From positions 558,001 through 622,000 of the forward strand of contig JANLFQ010000001.1 of the NCBI GenBank assembly GCA_024653355.1: a stretch of 64,000 bases of DNA, given 5' to 3'. The DNA comes from a candidate division WOR-3 bacterium. GTDB taxonomy: Bacteria > Hydrothermota > Tepidihabitantia > Tepidihabitantales > Tepidihabitantaceae. This document shows positions 1 to 9,093 of the stretch, one piece after another (the stretch's first letter is position 1; every line of letters starts with the position of its first letter). Position numbers and translations under genes: made by a program. The notes beneath the pieces were generated by a model, which was not told the origin of the DNA, did no database searches, and saw only the letters and a list, made by a program, of their open reading frames with translations.

Positions 1-156
1 ACCCGGATAGTTAAGTTCTGCGGGAAAATAGGGCGGGGAATCGCTCAATTGACTCTGACTTAGTCTGACCCTCTTTTCGTCCTCTTTGCTCGGGGCATTA
101 CCACAACTTAGCATAAGGAGCGCACAAACGATTGGGACTATTCCGGTGCCCTTCAT
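1..156 (-). CDS. Lipoprotein, N-terminal part (gene runs off the window)
   Basis: Only the first 52 codons are visible; the rest lies beyond the left edge. The product starts with a short basic-hydrophobic signal peptide and a lipobox (Leu-Met-Leu-Ser before Cys at about residue 18), followed by a charged, Ser/Gln-rich linker, so it is probably a lipid-anchored envelope protein. The ATG at 154-156 is preceded by an AAAGGAG site five bases away. A consensus promoter (197-224) lies just upstream, so the gene is transcribed separately from the redox operon that ends at 245. No family can be named from so short a piece. Confidence 0.75.
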   Translation of the reverse strand, partial: MKGTGIVPIVCALLMLSCGNAPSKEDEKRVRLSQSQLSDSPPYFPAELNYPG

Positions 157-196
157 ATTGACTCCTTTCTCTTTTTTAAACCGCCCTCAATTGGAG

Positions 197-224
197 ATTA
201 TAAAATGAGATTTTAAAATGTCAA
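197..224 (-). promoter_or_regulatory. Promoter of the partial lipoprotein gene
   Basis: On the minus strand TTGACA (219-224) and TATAAT (197-202) are separated by exactly 16 bp, a perfect match to the sigma-70 consensus. The predicted transcript begins near position 190 and carries a roughly 35-nt leader with a Shine-Dalgarno site. Confidence 0.8.
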
Positions 225-244
225 TAGTAATTTGAACGCGGCGG

Positions 245-2797
245 CTAACGGGCTAATAGCAAACGAAGGCTGTTGCTTTCGCAATGAGGGCAGGCGCGTT
301 CTTCGGGCTGACCCGGTGTCCAGTGATGAGTTGATTCTTTACCGCAGCGGAGGCATACAAACGACATCTCACCGGCGGTCTTGGGCTCAGTTCGTAAGGT
401 CACCTTGGGTGGATTACTGAGAATTTGCTTTGTCTGCTCAATCTCCTCTGGTGTCACCGACGCCCTGAGCCTTTCCAGTTCCTCCATCGTTTTGACAAAT
501 CGCGGCGCCTGCGCCGCAGAAATCCACTCCAGTTGCAGCCTTTCCGGTCGAATCCCCCACGCCTCAAGTTTATCCCATAGTTTCTCGACCCGACGCTGGG
601 TCTGCCGGTTAGCATTGAGGTAGTGGCAGTCCGCATAGTGACACCCGGAAATGAGAACGACCGGCGCCCCGAGTGCAAACGCCTTGAGCACAAACTTTTC
701 CGCAACCCGGGCGCTGCACATCGTCCGAATCAAAACCTGTGTGGGTGGGTACTGCGACCGTGCCAGCCCAACCGTATCTGATGCCGCATAGGAGCACCAG
801 TGGCAGGCAAACACAATCGCTTTCGACCCGGGTTCTTCTGCCAGCGCCGCCTCAATCTGAGCGATAATCTGTTCGTCCGTGAACTGATGCGCCTCAATCG
901 CTGCAAACCGACACTCGGCCGCACAATTGCCACAGCCGGCACAGACGGCATCAATCGCCTTTGCCGGCGCGCCCCGCTGCCACTCGACCGCTTTGAATGT
1001 ACAGACCGGTGCACACATACCACAGGCACGGCATTTATCGGTTATAACCTCCACCGTATTGGGCTCTGCCGCCAGGGAACCTTGTGCCAGAAGTCGCGCC
1101 GCCCGACCCGCCGCCGCACTTGCTTGGGTCACTGAATCCTTGACATCTTTTGGTCCTTCAGCACACCCGGCATAAAAAACCCCGCGTACCGGCGAATCAA
1201 CCGGTTGCAGTTTCGGGTGTGCCTCGAGCAGGAAACCTTCCGGATGGATTTGCAGCGCCATAAGTTGTTGAATCGGCTTGGCCTCAGGCCTTGGTTTGAC
1301 TCCGGTCGCCAGCACCACCAGTTCCGCAATGTGTTCCTCAACCTTACCGGTTTCGGTGTTTTCCACATAGAGTTTTAGATTTCCCGTTGCCTTATCTTCA
1401 ATCACTTCACCCGGAATCCCGCGAATATAGTTGACACCGAGACGCCGGGAACGCCACAACATCTCTTCAAACCCCTTACTGAAGGCGCGCAGGTCAATGT
1501 AGAAAACTTTGATGTCCATATCCGGGTAATGCTCTTTAAGCACCAGGCTGTCTTTAATTGTGTTCATACAGCAGATGTTGCTGCAGTAGGGCGTACCCTG
1601 TTGCGCACAGCGCGAGCCGACACACTGAATAAAGGCGATACTGTTCGGGCGCCGCCGGTCACTCAGCCGGATGAGTTCACCGCCCGTTGGTCCACCCGAC
1701 GATGCCAGTCGCTCAAACTCCAGCGCCGTTATCACATTTGCCGCCCGACCATAGCCGAATTCGGCGCGGGGCAACGGGTCAAACGGCTCCATTCCGGTGG
1801 CAACGATGATTGCCCCAACTTCAAATTTGAACTCTTTGTCCTGAGCGTTCAGGTCAATGCACTTCTTTTCGCACGCCTGCGCACATTTGCCACAGGCAAT
1901 GGGGTTTAAGCCAAGACAGTCATCGGGATTGAGTACATAAGACGCCGGAATCGCCTGCGGGAACGGCTGGTAAATCGCATGTCGCAACCCAAGCCCTAAA
2001 TTAAACTCATCCGGAACCAGTTGCGGGCAAACCTGGGCACATTCGCCACAGGCGGTGCACTCCCGCTCATCAACAAATCGTGCCTTCTGCCGAACCGTTA
2101 CCTTGAAGTCACCAACATGACCGGCAACTTCTTTGACCTCGGCAAGGGTCAGGAGTTTGATTTTCGGATGCCGACCGACATCCGCCATCTTGGGCGCCAG
2201 TATTCATATCGCACAATCCATCGTCGGATAGGTTTTGTGCAACTGCGCCATCAACCCACCGAGCGACGGTTGACGCTCCACCAGATATACCTGATGACCC
2301 GCATCTGCCAGGTCAAGACTCGCCTGAATTCCGGCAACACCACCGCCAATTACCAGCACCGCATCTTTTATGGGAAAACGACGCGGGCTAAGCGGTTTCA
2401 GTGCCCGTGCTTTTGCCACCGCCATTCGAACAAGACCGCACGCCTTTTTCGTTGCCCGCTCCGGCTCAAGGGCATGAACCCAGGAACACCCTTCCCGGAT
2501 GTTCACCATCTCCATAAGAAACGGATTCAAACCCGCCTGTGCCACGCAGGCACGAAAAGTAGGCTCGTGCATCCTTGGGGTGCAAGCCGCCACCACCACC
2601 CGATTGAGGTTGAATTCGGCAATCGCCTTCTGAATTCCCTTCTGCCCTGGCTCAGAGCAGGTGTAGAGGCTGGTTACCGCATAAACCACATCGGGTAAAG
2701 TTTTGGCGCAATTCACCACCTCTTCAACATTGACGGTGCCGGCGATGTTGGTGCCACACCGGCAGACAAACACGCCGATTCGCGTCTCTTGACTCAT
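245..2797 (-). CDS. hdrA: Selenocysteine-containing HdrA-like subunit with fused MvhD domain
   Basis: HdrA-type flavoprotein, 850 residues if the in-frame TGA at 2204-2206 is read through. Visible in order: the HdrA N-terminal domain with CRCGTN; an FAD-binding VIGGGVAG segment near residue 150; the HdrA signature DCA-x-U-ILAPKM with the TGA at codon 198, where HdrA proteins carry Cys or Sec; an inserted ferredoxin domain ([11 protein letters not shown] near 247, CGKCAQAC near 302); two further 4Fe-4S motifs near 590-630; an MvhD domain ([21 protein letters not shown]); and a C-terminal CxxC...CxxC zinc ribbon. Both sides of the TGA are in one frame with no other interruption, and a SECIS-like hairpin follows it. 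HdrA is the electron-bifurcating FAD subunit of heterodisulfide reductase complexes. It is the last gene of the Kor/Hdr operon, 9 nt after the HdrCB fusion gene. The physiological acceptor is unknown. The alternative, a nonsense mutation splitting the gene, is much less likely. Confidence 0.9.
2165..2206 (-). promoter_or_regulatory. UGA (Sec) codon and candidate bacterial SECIS element
   Basis: In the mRNA the TGA (2206-2204) is followed after 19 nt by an 8-bp stem (2184-2177 paired with 2172-2165, including one U-G wobble) closing a GGTC tetraloop (2176-2173). The UGA-to-loop distance is 27 nt and the loop begins with G. Both agree with the known rules for bacterial SECIS hairpins recognised by SelB, and the loop resembles the GGUC core of the E. 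coli fdhF element. The wobble pair forms only on the mRNA strand. The fold is by eye. Confidence 0.75.
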
Positions 2798-2806
2798 CCC
2801 GTTATT

Positions 2807-4342
2807 CTACTCCTTATCGCTTATAAAATCAATTAAATTCACAACCCGCAGCGCATCTTTGTTACCCCGGTTCAATTGGGCGCAGCGGAGATGAATTTCA
2901 CACCTGCCGCAGCCGGTAATCAGAGTTTCCGCCTGGACCGCCTGCCACTCCTGCAACCGCCGGTCCTGAAGCAGTCTTACCGCCGCTCCACACTCCAGCC
3001 ACGATGTGCCCCCACAACACAACGCCTCGTTACGGTTGTGCTCCATCTCAACCAGCTCAACCCCGTTGACCTGGGCAATCAACTGACGCGGTGCATCTTC
3101 TACCCCTAAATGTCTACTCAGTCGGCACGGGTCATGGTAGGTAACCCGCAATCGCTTCCCATTACCAACGGGTTTAAACCCATGCTCCAGTAAGAACTCA
3201 CTTATATGTCTTAATCTCAACCCGGGCGATTGAATTCCGGCAATACGCGGGTAATCCAGTTTGAATGTCCGCAAACAGTCCGGGCAGAGAAATACCACCT
3301 CTTTCACCCCTGCATCCTGCAATTGATTTAAGTTGTAGCGGGCAAGTTTCTTTACGGTACGGACATCACCCAACCATAACAAATCGTGTCCGCAACAACG
3401 CTCATCAGAAAGCACCACCGGCTCAATCCCCAATCGGTTCATAATCCGTACCGCATTACGCAATGTTTGGACTGGATTCACCTCCAACTCCTTAAACAGC
3501 ACATCAAAATAGGGTGCGCATCCAGTCCAGAGGGCGATTTCACCTTTATCAACAACTCGCAGTTCGGCACCAACCCAGTCCCGCCGGTTCTGAATCAAAG
3601 TCGTTTTTGCCATCATTCTCCCTAAAGTTTGCATAACACCATCGTGTGCCAGCACCGGCTGCGTCCCCTCCTGAAACGCCAGCGCCCTTAACCGCAACAC
3701 CTCTTCCGCAATACTCTTTCCGGAGGGACAAACCGTTTTACACATATCACACCCTAAACAGGCATAAATGACCTTCGTATTCACAACCGTATTTTCGGTC
3801 AACGCCTTTTGCATCAACCGCCGGGGTGAAAAACCAAGACCGGTTCGGGCAACCGGACACACTCCGCTACACCTGCCACATTCAATACATACAAAACCAC
3901 TCTGTTTGACGAACTTTTCAAAATCTTTATCACCGAACTCTTGCTCTAAATTAATCGGTTGTTTGTTAAGAAACTTCTCTTCAACCCTTGCCGTTCTCGC
4001 GAACAAGTCATCAAACGAAACCGGTCCCGACACGGGAACGAATTGAACCTGCTCGGGATTAAACCCCATCAGTCTTAAAATCTGCCGGCTAATTTCAACC
4101 TGTTTTCGGGCATTTTGTGCGCCAATCTCGTGCCGGCACTCCTGCTCCGAACAACCGAAAAGTACAACCCGGTCGGCACCATACTCAAAGGCACGTAATA
4201 TCGAACCAGTTCCGACCTGACCGATACAGGTTACCCTCCGATATCCGAACCCGTTTTTCAACAAAAAATCTTCTGACACCTGTCCGGAAACCCGTTCACA
4301 GACGAAAGCAAAACTCCTGATTGAAGGCAAATTACTTTTCAT
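2807..4342 (-). CDS. MvhD-like / HdrC-HdrB fusion, heterodisulfide-reductase-like Fe-S protein
   Basis: 511-residue fusion. Residues about 1-125 resemble MvhD, but the first Cys pair is reduced (CERV instead of CxxC) while VTC and GCSEQECRHE remain. Two HdrC-type 4Fe-4S motifs follow (CIECGRCSGVCP, CLGCDMCKTVCP). The C-terminal half has two complete CCG motifs (DERCCGH...CPDC and ALCCGG...CGRC), which in HdrB hold the non-cubane clusters that reduce disulfides. The protein is therefore expected to take electrons from HdrA and pass them to a thiol/disulfide or similar acceptor. It overlaps the preceding GltD-like gene by 11 nt. HdrD or GlpC-like functions without a disulfide substrate remain possible. 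Confidence 0.85.
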   Translation of the reverse strand: MKSNLPSIRSFAFVCERVSGQVSEDFLLKNGFGYRRVTCIGQVGTGSILRAFEYGADRVVLFGCSEQECRHEIGAQNARKQVEISRQILRLMGFNPEQVQFVPVSGPVSFDDLFARTARVEEKFLNKQPINLEQEFGDKDFEKFVKQSGFVCIECGRCSGVCPVARTGLGFSPRRLMQKALTENTVVNTKVIYACLGCDMCKTVCPSGKSIAEEVLRLRALAFQEGTQPVLAHDGVMQTLGRMMAKTTLIQNRRDWVGAELRVVDKGEIALWTGCAPYFDVLFKELEVNPVQTLRNAVRIMNRLGIEPVVLSDERCCGHDLLWLGDVRTVKKLARYNLNQLQDAGVKEVVFLCPDCLRTFKLDYPRIAGIQSPGLRLRHISEFLLEHGFKPVGNGKRLRVTYHDPCRLSRHLGVEDAPRQLIAQVNGVELVEMEHNRNEALCCGGTSWLECGAAVRLLQDRRLQEWQAVQAETLITGCGRCEIHLRCAQLNRGNKDALRVVNLIDFISDKE

Positions 4343-6197
4343 CGCTACCGGTAAAAACTGCCGATGCTAATTTGAAAGAACTTTGTAGAGCACCGCTCGG
4401 ACAAACAGGTAAACAGTTACCGCATCCGCGACAACGCTGGTTGTCAACGGCTGCAACCTGAATACCTGCATACCACACCTGCCTGCTAATCGCCTCATGG
4501 GGACAAATCTCAACACACCTTCCGCATCCGCGACACAACTCCTTCTCTACTTTAACAACCAAAGGCTGAATTACCGCTGGAATCGTCTTGTCCCCGCTGC
4601 CTGCATTAACTTGTAACTCCACCGCCAGTTCTTCAACATTATCGGGCAAGACAGTTTCCAGCGAATGAATTCGCATTAGTACCGACTCAGATTTGTCCAC
4701 GGTCTGAACTACCACCTGATGTTTCGGACAGGTCCGATGGCAGCGAACACATTCCCCACAAAAACCGCATCGTAAACAGCGCTCCGCCTCCTGAACCGCC
4801 TGCTCTGGTGTTAACGGTGCCTCAACCTCGGCAAAGATGTTTCGCTTTTCCGGTGCCAGATGTCCTAACTTGACCCTGCTCATGGGCACCGCGGTCAGAA
4901 CCGGAACCTGAACTTCAAGTTGCACTTCAGAAACTGGCGTCGTCTCATCCTCGTTGCTGATAAATTTATGAATCGCCTTTGCACCCCGATGGCCGCTGGC
5001 GATGGCATCAATCACCGTTGCCGGGCCACTCGCAGCATCTCCCCCGACAAAAACCCCAACGGGCAGTTGATTTACATCCTTTTCCACCTTCTGGCCCAGT
5101 GCGGTGATAACCCAATTAGCACCAATCACAAAAAGCGAATCCGGAATCGGTATCGGTTTTCTTCGCCCCGAATCATCGGGCGCGCCCAGCGTATTACGGA
5201 CACATTTCAATCCGCTAACCTTGCCATCCTTATGAACAAACTCTACCGGCTGGGTCAAATATTCAATTCTGACACCCTCTGCCTCTGCCTGGGAAATTTC
5301 CTCTTCATCGGCGGGCATTTCTGTTCGGCTCCGGCGGTAAACAATCCAAACCTCCTCAGCCCCTAACCGCTTTGCCACTCTTGCGGCATCAATCGCCGAA
5401 TTTCCGCCGCCAATCACCAGTACCCTACCGGGCAAATTTTTAATATCGCCGGTAAACGCCATTTTCAAAAATGAAAGGGCGTCTATCACTCCGGCAAGTT
5501 CATCCTCCAGAGCCAGCCCCAGACGCAAGCTTTTCTGACAGCCCGGAGCATAAAACACCGCCGCATAACCATCTTTCAGAAGTTGTGCCGGCTCGTCGAT
5601 TTTCGTCCCGGTAAAAATTTCCACTCCCAATCCAAGAACCGAGTCAATCTCCTGTTCAATAACCGGCCGTGGCAGACGAAAAGGCGGAATACCCCACAAC
5701 AGCATACCACCCGGTTTTTCCTGTGCCTCAAAAATCGTCACCTGATACCCGAACCGGATTAGGTCGTTTGCCGCAGTCAAACCTGCTGGACCAGCACCAA
5801 CAACCGCTACGCGTTGCGACCGTTTAACGGTCTCTTTTGGTAATACCGCCTGTAGTTGATTGACCGCATAATCGGCGATAAAACGTTTCAGGGCTCTGAT
5901 TGCGACCGGTTCATCCAATTCCGCCCGCCGGCACTCTTTCTCACAGGGATGGGTACAGACGCGGCCGCAGATTCCAGGAAAAGGATTGGTCTGTCGCACC
6001 ACCTCCAGCGCCCGGACAAATTCGCCGGCGGCAATTAACCCAACATAAGCCTTGACATTAACACCAGCCGGACAGGCAACCCGACAGGGCGATGGTGGCG
6101 CCGCCACGATTTGAAACTCCCGCTCGCCAACTCGTAAACTCGCCCCCTTCCCATAAAGCATCTCCTTGAAACTCAGCCGTCCCTTTGCCGGGTTCAC
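4332..6197 (-). CDS. GltD-family NAD(P)H/FAD oxidoreductase with C-terminal ferredoxin domain
   Basis: 621 residues. The N-terminal Fe-S domain of glutamate-synthase small subunits is present (CRVACPAGVNV near 38, CGRVCTHPCEKECRR near 75-90), followed by an FAD site (VVGAGPAGL), an NAD(P) site (VIGGGNSAIDAAR) and the GGDAASGPATVIDAIASGHRGA signature in two parts. The C-terminus adds a Cys-rich segment (CLRCGFCGECVRC) and a two-cluster ferredoxin (CRGCGRCVEICP, CRGCGNCLPVCP). Relatives act as NAD(P)H-ferredoxin oxidoreductases, including the bifurcating NfnB. Its place between korC and the Hdr genes suggests that it links NAD(P)H to the Kor/Hdr electron chain. It is not a GltD partner of a glutamate synthase large subunit here; no gltB is near. 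Confidence 0.85.
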   Translation of the reverse strand: MNPAKGRLSFKEMLYGKGASLRVGEREFQIVAAPPSPCRVACPAGVNVKAYVGLIAAGEFVRALEVVRQTNPFPGICGRVCTHPCEKECRRAELDEPVAIRALKRFIADYAVNQLQAVLPKETVKRSQRVAVVGAGPAGLTAANDLIRFGYQVTIFEAQEKPGGMLLWGIPPFRLPRPVIEQEIDSVLGLGVEIFTGTKIDEPAQLLKDGYAAVFYAPGCQKSLRLGLALEDELAGVIDALSFLKMAFTGDIKNLPGRVLVIGGGNSAIDAARVAKRLGAEEVWIVYRRSRTEMPADEEEISQAEAEGVRIEYLTQPVEFVHKDGKVSGLKCVRNTLGAPDDSGRRKPIPIPDSLFVIGANWVITALGQKVEKDVNQLPVGVFVGGDAASGPATVIDAIASGHRGAKAIHKFISNEDETTPVSEVQLEVQVPVLTAVPMSRVKLGHLAPEKRNIFAEVEAPLTPEQAVQEAERCLRCGFCGECVRCHRTCPKHQVVVQTVDKSESVLMRIHSLETVLPDNVEELAVELQVNAGSGDKTIPAVIQPLVVKVEKELCRGCGRCVEICPHEAISRQVWYAGIQVAAVDNQRCRGCGNCLPVCPSGALQSSFKLASAVFTGSDEK

Positions 6198-6733
6198 GCC
6201 CGCCTCTTTTCTATTCCGACCTGATACCCCTTCTCCAGTGCAATGAGATTTTTTTCGAGGAGTCGCGCCGGCAGTATGTCCTGAACCGCTTTAACCAGAG
6301 CCTCCTTGGGCACAACGCCGGTCACCGCAACCAAAAATCCGAGCATCACCATATTGGCGTACATCCGATTTCCAAGCCCCTCGGCAATTCTTGTCGCCGG
6401 AATCGCAAACTCCTTGACCCGGCCCAGGTGGTTATGCGGTCGTACCAGATTTTCCTCCCAGATGAGCACCCCGTCATCCTTCAATGTGGGCTCGAACTTT
6501 TCATAGGCTTCCTGAGACATTGCCACTAAAATGTCTGGCGCTGTCAGATAAGGATAAAGCACCCGCTCCTCAGAAATAATCAACTGTGCCGAACAGGCAC
6601 CCCCTCTTGCTTCGGGACCGAAACTTTGCGTCAGGGTGGCATACTTATTATCATAAAGCGTTGCCGCACGGCCTAACACCATCCCCATCATTATAATCCC
6701 CTGGCCGCCAAATCCGGAAAGTTTAATCTCCAT
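6194..6733 (-). CDS. korC: 2-oxoacid:ferredoxin oxidoreductase, gamma subunit
   Basis: About 179 residues, beginning MEIKLSGFGGQG. The GFGGQG(I) loop and the SFGPEARGG segment are diagnostic of the gamma (CoA-side) subunit of KGOR/VOR-type enzymes. I chose the ATG at 6733 because family members start directly before the GFGGQG loop; a start 27 nt further upstream is open but adds an unusual extension. The gene overlaps the 3' end of korB by 11 nt and the start of the GltD-like gene by 4 nt, so the operon is translationally coupled. Confidence 0.88.
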   Translation of the reverse strand: MEIKLSGFGGQGIIMMGMVLGRAATLYDNKYATLTQSFGPEARGGACSAQLIISEERVLYPYLTAPDILVAMSQEAYEKFEPTLKDDGVLIWEENLVRPHNHLGRVKEFAIPATRIAEGLGNRMYANMVMLGFLVAVTGVVPKEALVKAVQDILPARLLEKNLIALEKGYQVGIEKRRA

Positions 6734-7613
6734 CTTCCATTGGTCCTTGATACGGTACAAACTTTTCGCCCACAGTCGTGCGCAAAAATTGGTTCATCAT
6801 CTCAAGATAGGTGGGCTTTTGCTTCTGAACAAACCTTCCGACAACGATCGGACCTTGATAGGTTATTTCACACTCCCGGGTGTCAATATCATTCCTGACC
6901 ACCGACTTTTCCTGATAATACTTCACAATCTCAAGGCCCGAACCCAACTGATTACGCCGGCCATAAACCGTCGGGCAGGGCGAAATCACCTCAACAAAAC
7001 TGAATCCTGAGTGCATTAAAGCCTCTTTGAATGCTTGTGTCATCTGGCGGACATGAAGCACCGTCCAGCGTGCCACATAGGTTGCCCCGCAGGAGTCAAC
7101 AAGAAATGGAATGTTAAACGGGTGCTCAAAACTGCCGTAAGGCGCCGTCGTCAACTTCGCGCCCTGGGGTGTCGTTGGTCCAAACTGACCGCCCGTCATC
7201 GCATAGTTGAAGTTGTTTACACAGATTACGGTCAAATCCATATTGCGCCGCGCCGCATGGATAAGGTGGTTGCCGCCAATCGACACCAAGTCACCGTCGC
7301 CGGAGATAATCACCACCTTCAGTTGCGGATTGCCCAATTTTAAACCAATCGCAAACGGTATCGCCCGGCCATGGGTGGTGTGAAATGAGTCGAGGTTCAC
7401 GTAACCAGCGGCGCGGCCCGTGCAACCGATACCGGACACAACTACCAGGTCCTGCCGGGGAATTGCACTCTCCCGCACCGCCGTGAGAAAAGAGTTCAAA
7501 ACAATACCCAGGCCACAGGTCGGACACCAGATATGGGGTATGCGGTCCACCCTTAACAGGTCGTCAAGCGGGTGCTGTTCCAGTCCGGCGATATTGACCG
7601 TCGCATCACTCAT
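6723..7613 (-). CDS. korB: 2-oxoacid:ferredoxin oxidoreductase, beta subunit
   Basis: 296 residues. It contains the beta-subunit CxxC near residue 30 (WCPTCGLG), the thiamine-pyrophosphate motif GDGDLVSIGGNH followed by the VNNFNYAMTGGQ stretch, and further Cys residues. It binds TPP and a 4Fe-4S cluster and carries out decarboxylation of the 2-oxoacid with the alpha subunit. Together with korDAC it forms a four-subunit enzyme most like 2-oxoglutarate:ferredoxin oxidoreductase. A branched-chain 2-oxoacid substrate cannot be excluded from sequence alone. Confidence 0.9.
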   Translation of the reverse strand: MSDATVNIAGLEQHPLDDLLRVDRIPHIWCPTCGLGIVLNSFLTAVRESAIPRQDLVVVSGIGCTGRAAGYVNLDSFHTTHGRAIPFAIGLKLGNPQLKVVIISGDGDLVSIGGNHLIHAARRNMDLTVICVNNFNYAMTGGQFGPTTPQGAKLTTAPYGSFEHPFNIPFLVDSCGATYVARWTVLHVRQMTQAFKEALMHSGFSFVEVISPCPTVYGRRNQLGSGLEIVKYYQEKSVVRNDIDTRECEITYQGPIVVGRFVQKQKPTYLEMMNQFLRTTVGEKFVPYQGPMEDGD

Positions 7614-8764
7614 CGCGCACTCTCCATTATCGCCTCAAAGATGTTTTTCGGGTCATGAACCCAACCACCACAATGGGGAACATGTCGCGTCTGCGCCCGC
7701 CCCCCAACCACCCTTTGCAGCTCCAGATACATTTGACCCAGATTTATCTCGGGCATAACAAACGCCTTTACTCTCTCTGCCAGTTGTTTAATCTTACTTT
7801 CCGGGAAGGGCCAGACCGTAATCAACCGCAACATTCCGACCTTAACGCCGCGTGCCCGGGCGTCTTCAATCGCCTTGAACGCCACCCGGGCGCTGATTCC
7901 GTAAGCAACAACAACCACCTCGGCATCATTTAGTTGGTACTCATCTACGATAACTATTTTCTCCCGATTCTTGCGGATTTTTTCAACCAGATGGGTAACG
8001 CACCAGTTCTGACATTCGGCATTGATCACCGGATAACCCCGTTCATCATGGGTCAATCCGGTAATATGAATCCGGTAATCCTTTCCTGCCCGGACCATTG
8101 CTGGTACACCATCCTCATCCGGTTTAAAAGGACGATACTGTTCTCGCGGACCACGATACCACCTTCTTGGTACCAAACGGATTTTATCCGGCTCCGGGAT
8201 GACCACCTTTTCGGTCATATGCCCTACACATTCATCCATCATAAACAAAACCGGGACTCGAAATTGTTCGGCAAAATTAAAACAGGTAATCGTCAAATCG
8301 AAACACTCCTGGGGTGAAGCCGGTGCCAGAGCGATAATCTCATAATCACCGTGTGAACCCCACCGGGCTTGCATCATATCTTGTTGCCCGGTTAAAGTGG
8401 GTAATCCAGTTGAAGGACCACCCCGCTGGACATTAACTACGACACAGGGAGTTTCGGTCATCACCCCGAGCCCGATATTCTCCTGCATTAACGAAAAACC
8501 AGGACCCGAGGTAACGGTCATCGCTTTAGTTCCTGCCCATGCTGCACCCAGCACCGCCGCCATTGAAGCCAGTTCGTCTTCCATCTGAATAAATGTGCCA
8601 CCGACCATCGGAAACCGCTGGGCAATTCGTTCCGCAATCTCGGTGGAAGGGGTTATTGGATAACCGGCAAAGAAACGACAACCAGCCACAATCGCCCCCT
8701 CAGCACAGGCGTGGTCACCATCAAGAAAATGTGCACCGGTCAGCACAACATCACTGTTCTTCAC
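7610..8764 (-). CDS. korA: 2-oxoacid:ferredoxin oxidoreductase, alpha subunit
   Basis: 384 residues. Typical alpha-subunit segments are FAGYPITPSTEIAE, MEDELASMAAVLGA and TSGPGFSLMQENIG, then RGGPSTGLPT. The start is a GTG with GGAGG six bases upstream; it overlaps the end of korD by 14 nt and its own end overlaps korB by 4 nt. The alpha subunit holds the 2-oxoacid and CoA binding region. Known enzymes of this family produce acyl-CoA and reduced ferredoxin, or run in reverse as CoA-dependent carboxylases. Confidence 0.92.
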   Translation of the reverse strand: MKNSDVVLTGAHFLDGDHACAEGAIVAGCRFFAGYPITPSTEIAERIAQRFPMVGGTFIQMEDELASMAAVLGAAWAGTKAMTVTSGPGFSLMQENIGLGVMTETPCVVVNVQRGGPSTGLPTLTGQQDMMQARWGSHGDYEIIALAPASPQECFDLTITCFNFAEQFRVPVLFMMDECVGHMTEKVVIPEPDKIRLVPRRWYRGPREQYRPFKPDEDGVPAMVRAGKDYRIHITGLTHDERGYPVINAECQNWCVTHLVEKIRKNREKIVIVDEYQLNDAEVVVVAYGISARVAFKAIEDARARGVKVGMLRLITVWPFPESKIKQLAERVKAFVMPEINLGQMYLELQRVVGGRAQTRHVPHCGGWVHDPKNIFEAIMESAR

Positions 8765-9050
8765 CCGTGCCTCCGGTCATTACCTTCTCGGATTCCTGCT
8801 CCGGCGTTGTCCAGATAGCGAACTCGGCACAGATAGCAGTACACAATCCGCAATTAACGCAACGCTCAGGGTATTTGACAATCGGCGGGTGATAACCCCG
8901 CCGATTGAAATCGGTTGATGCTTCAAGTACCTGTTTCGGACAAAAGGTAATACAGAAACCGCATCCCTTGCACCGCTCAATCAGGATGTGAACAATACCA
9001 TGGGGCGGCTTCTTTTGCTCCGCATCTAAAGGTTTGCGCCACAGTTTCAT
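8751..9050 (-). CDS. korD: 2-oxoacid:ferredoxin oxidoreductase, ferredoxin (delta) subunit
   Basis: 99 residues with two 4Fe-4S motifs, CKGCGFCITFCP and CVNCGLCTAICA, as in KorD/VorD. It passes electrons from KorAB to soluble ferredoxin. It is the first gene of the operon. The ATG at 9050 lies only 15 nt from a consensus -10 box and has no Shine-Dalgarno site, so the mRNA is expected to have a leader of only about 8 nt. Confidence 0.9.
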   Translation of the reverse strand: MKLWRKPLDAEQKKPPHGIVHILIERCKGCGFCITFCPKQVLEASTDFNRRGYHPPIVKYPERCVNCGLCTAICAEFAIWTTPEQESEKVMTGGTGEEQ

Positions 9051-9065
9051 CGATGTAGAATGTTG

Positions 9066-9093
9066 ATTATAAAAGTTAAATTTTGGGGGTCAA
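9066..9093 (-). promoter_or_regulatory. Promoter of the kor/hdr operon
   Basis: Minus-strand TTGACC (9088-9093) and a perfect TATAAT (9066-9071) with a 16-bp spacer. The -10 box ends 15 nt before the korD ATG, giving a very short untranslated leader. Confidence 0.82.

Noticed and set aside
2189-2206. hdrA as two separate genes or a broken gene
   Set aside because: The two parts are in one frame, the stop is TGA at the known Cys/Sec site, and a SECIS-like hairpin and a tRNA-Sec gene are present.
2021-2698. 225-codon plus-strand frame opposite hdrA
   Set aside because: It is antisense to conserved HdrA sequence, and its composition is Arg/His-rich as in shadow frames.
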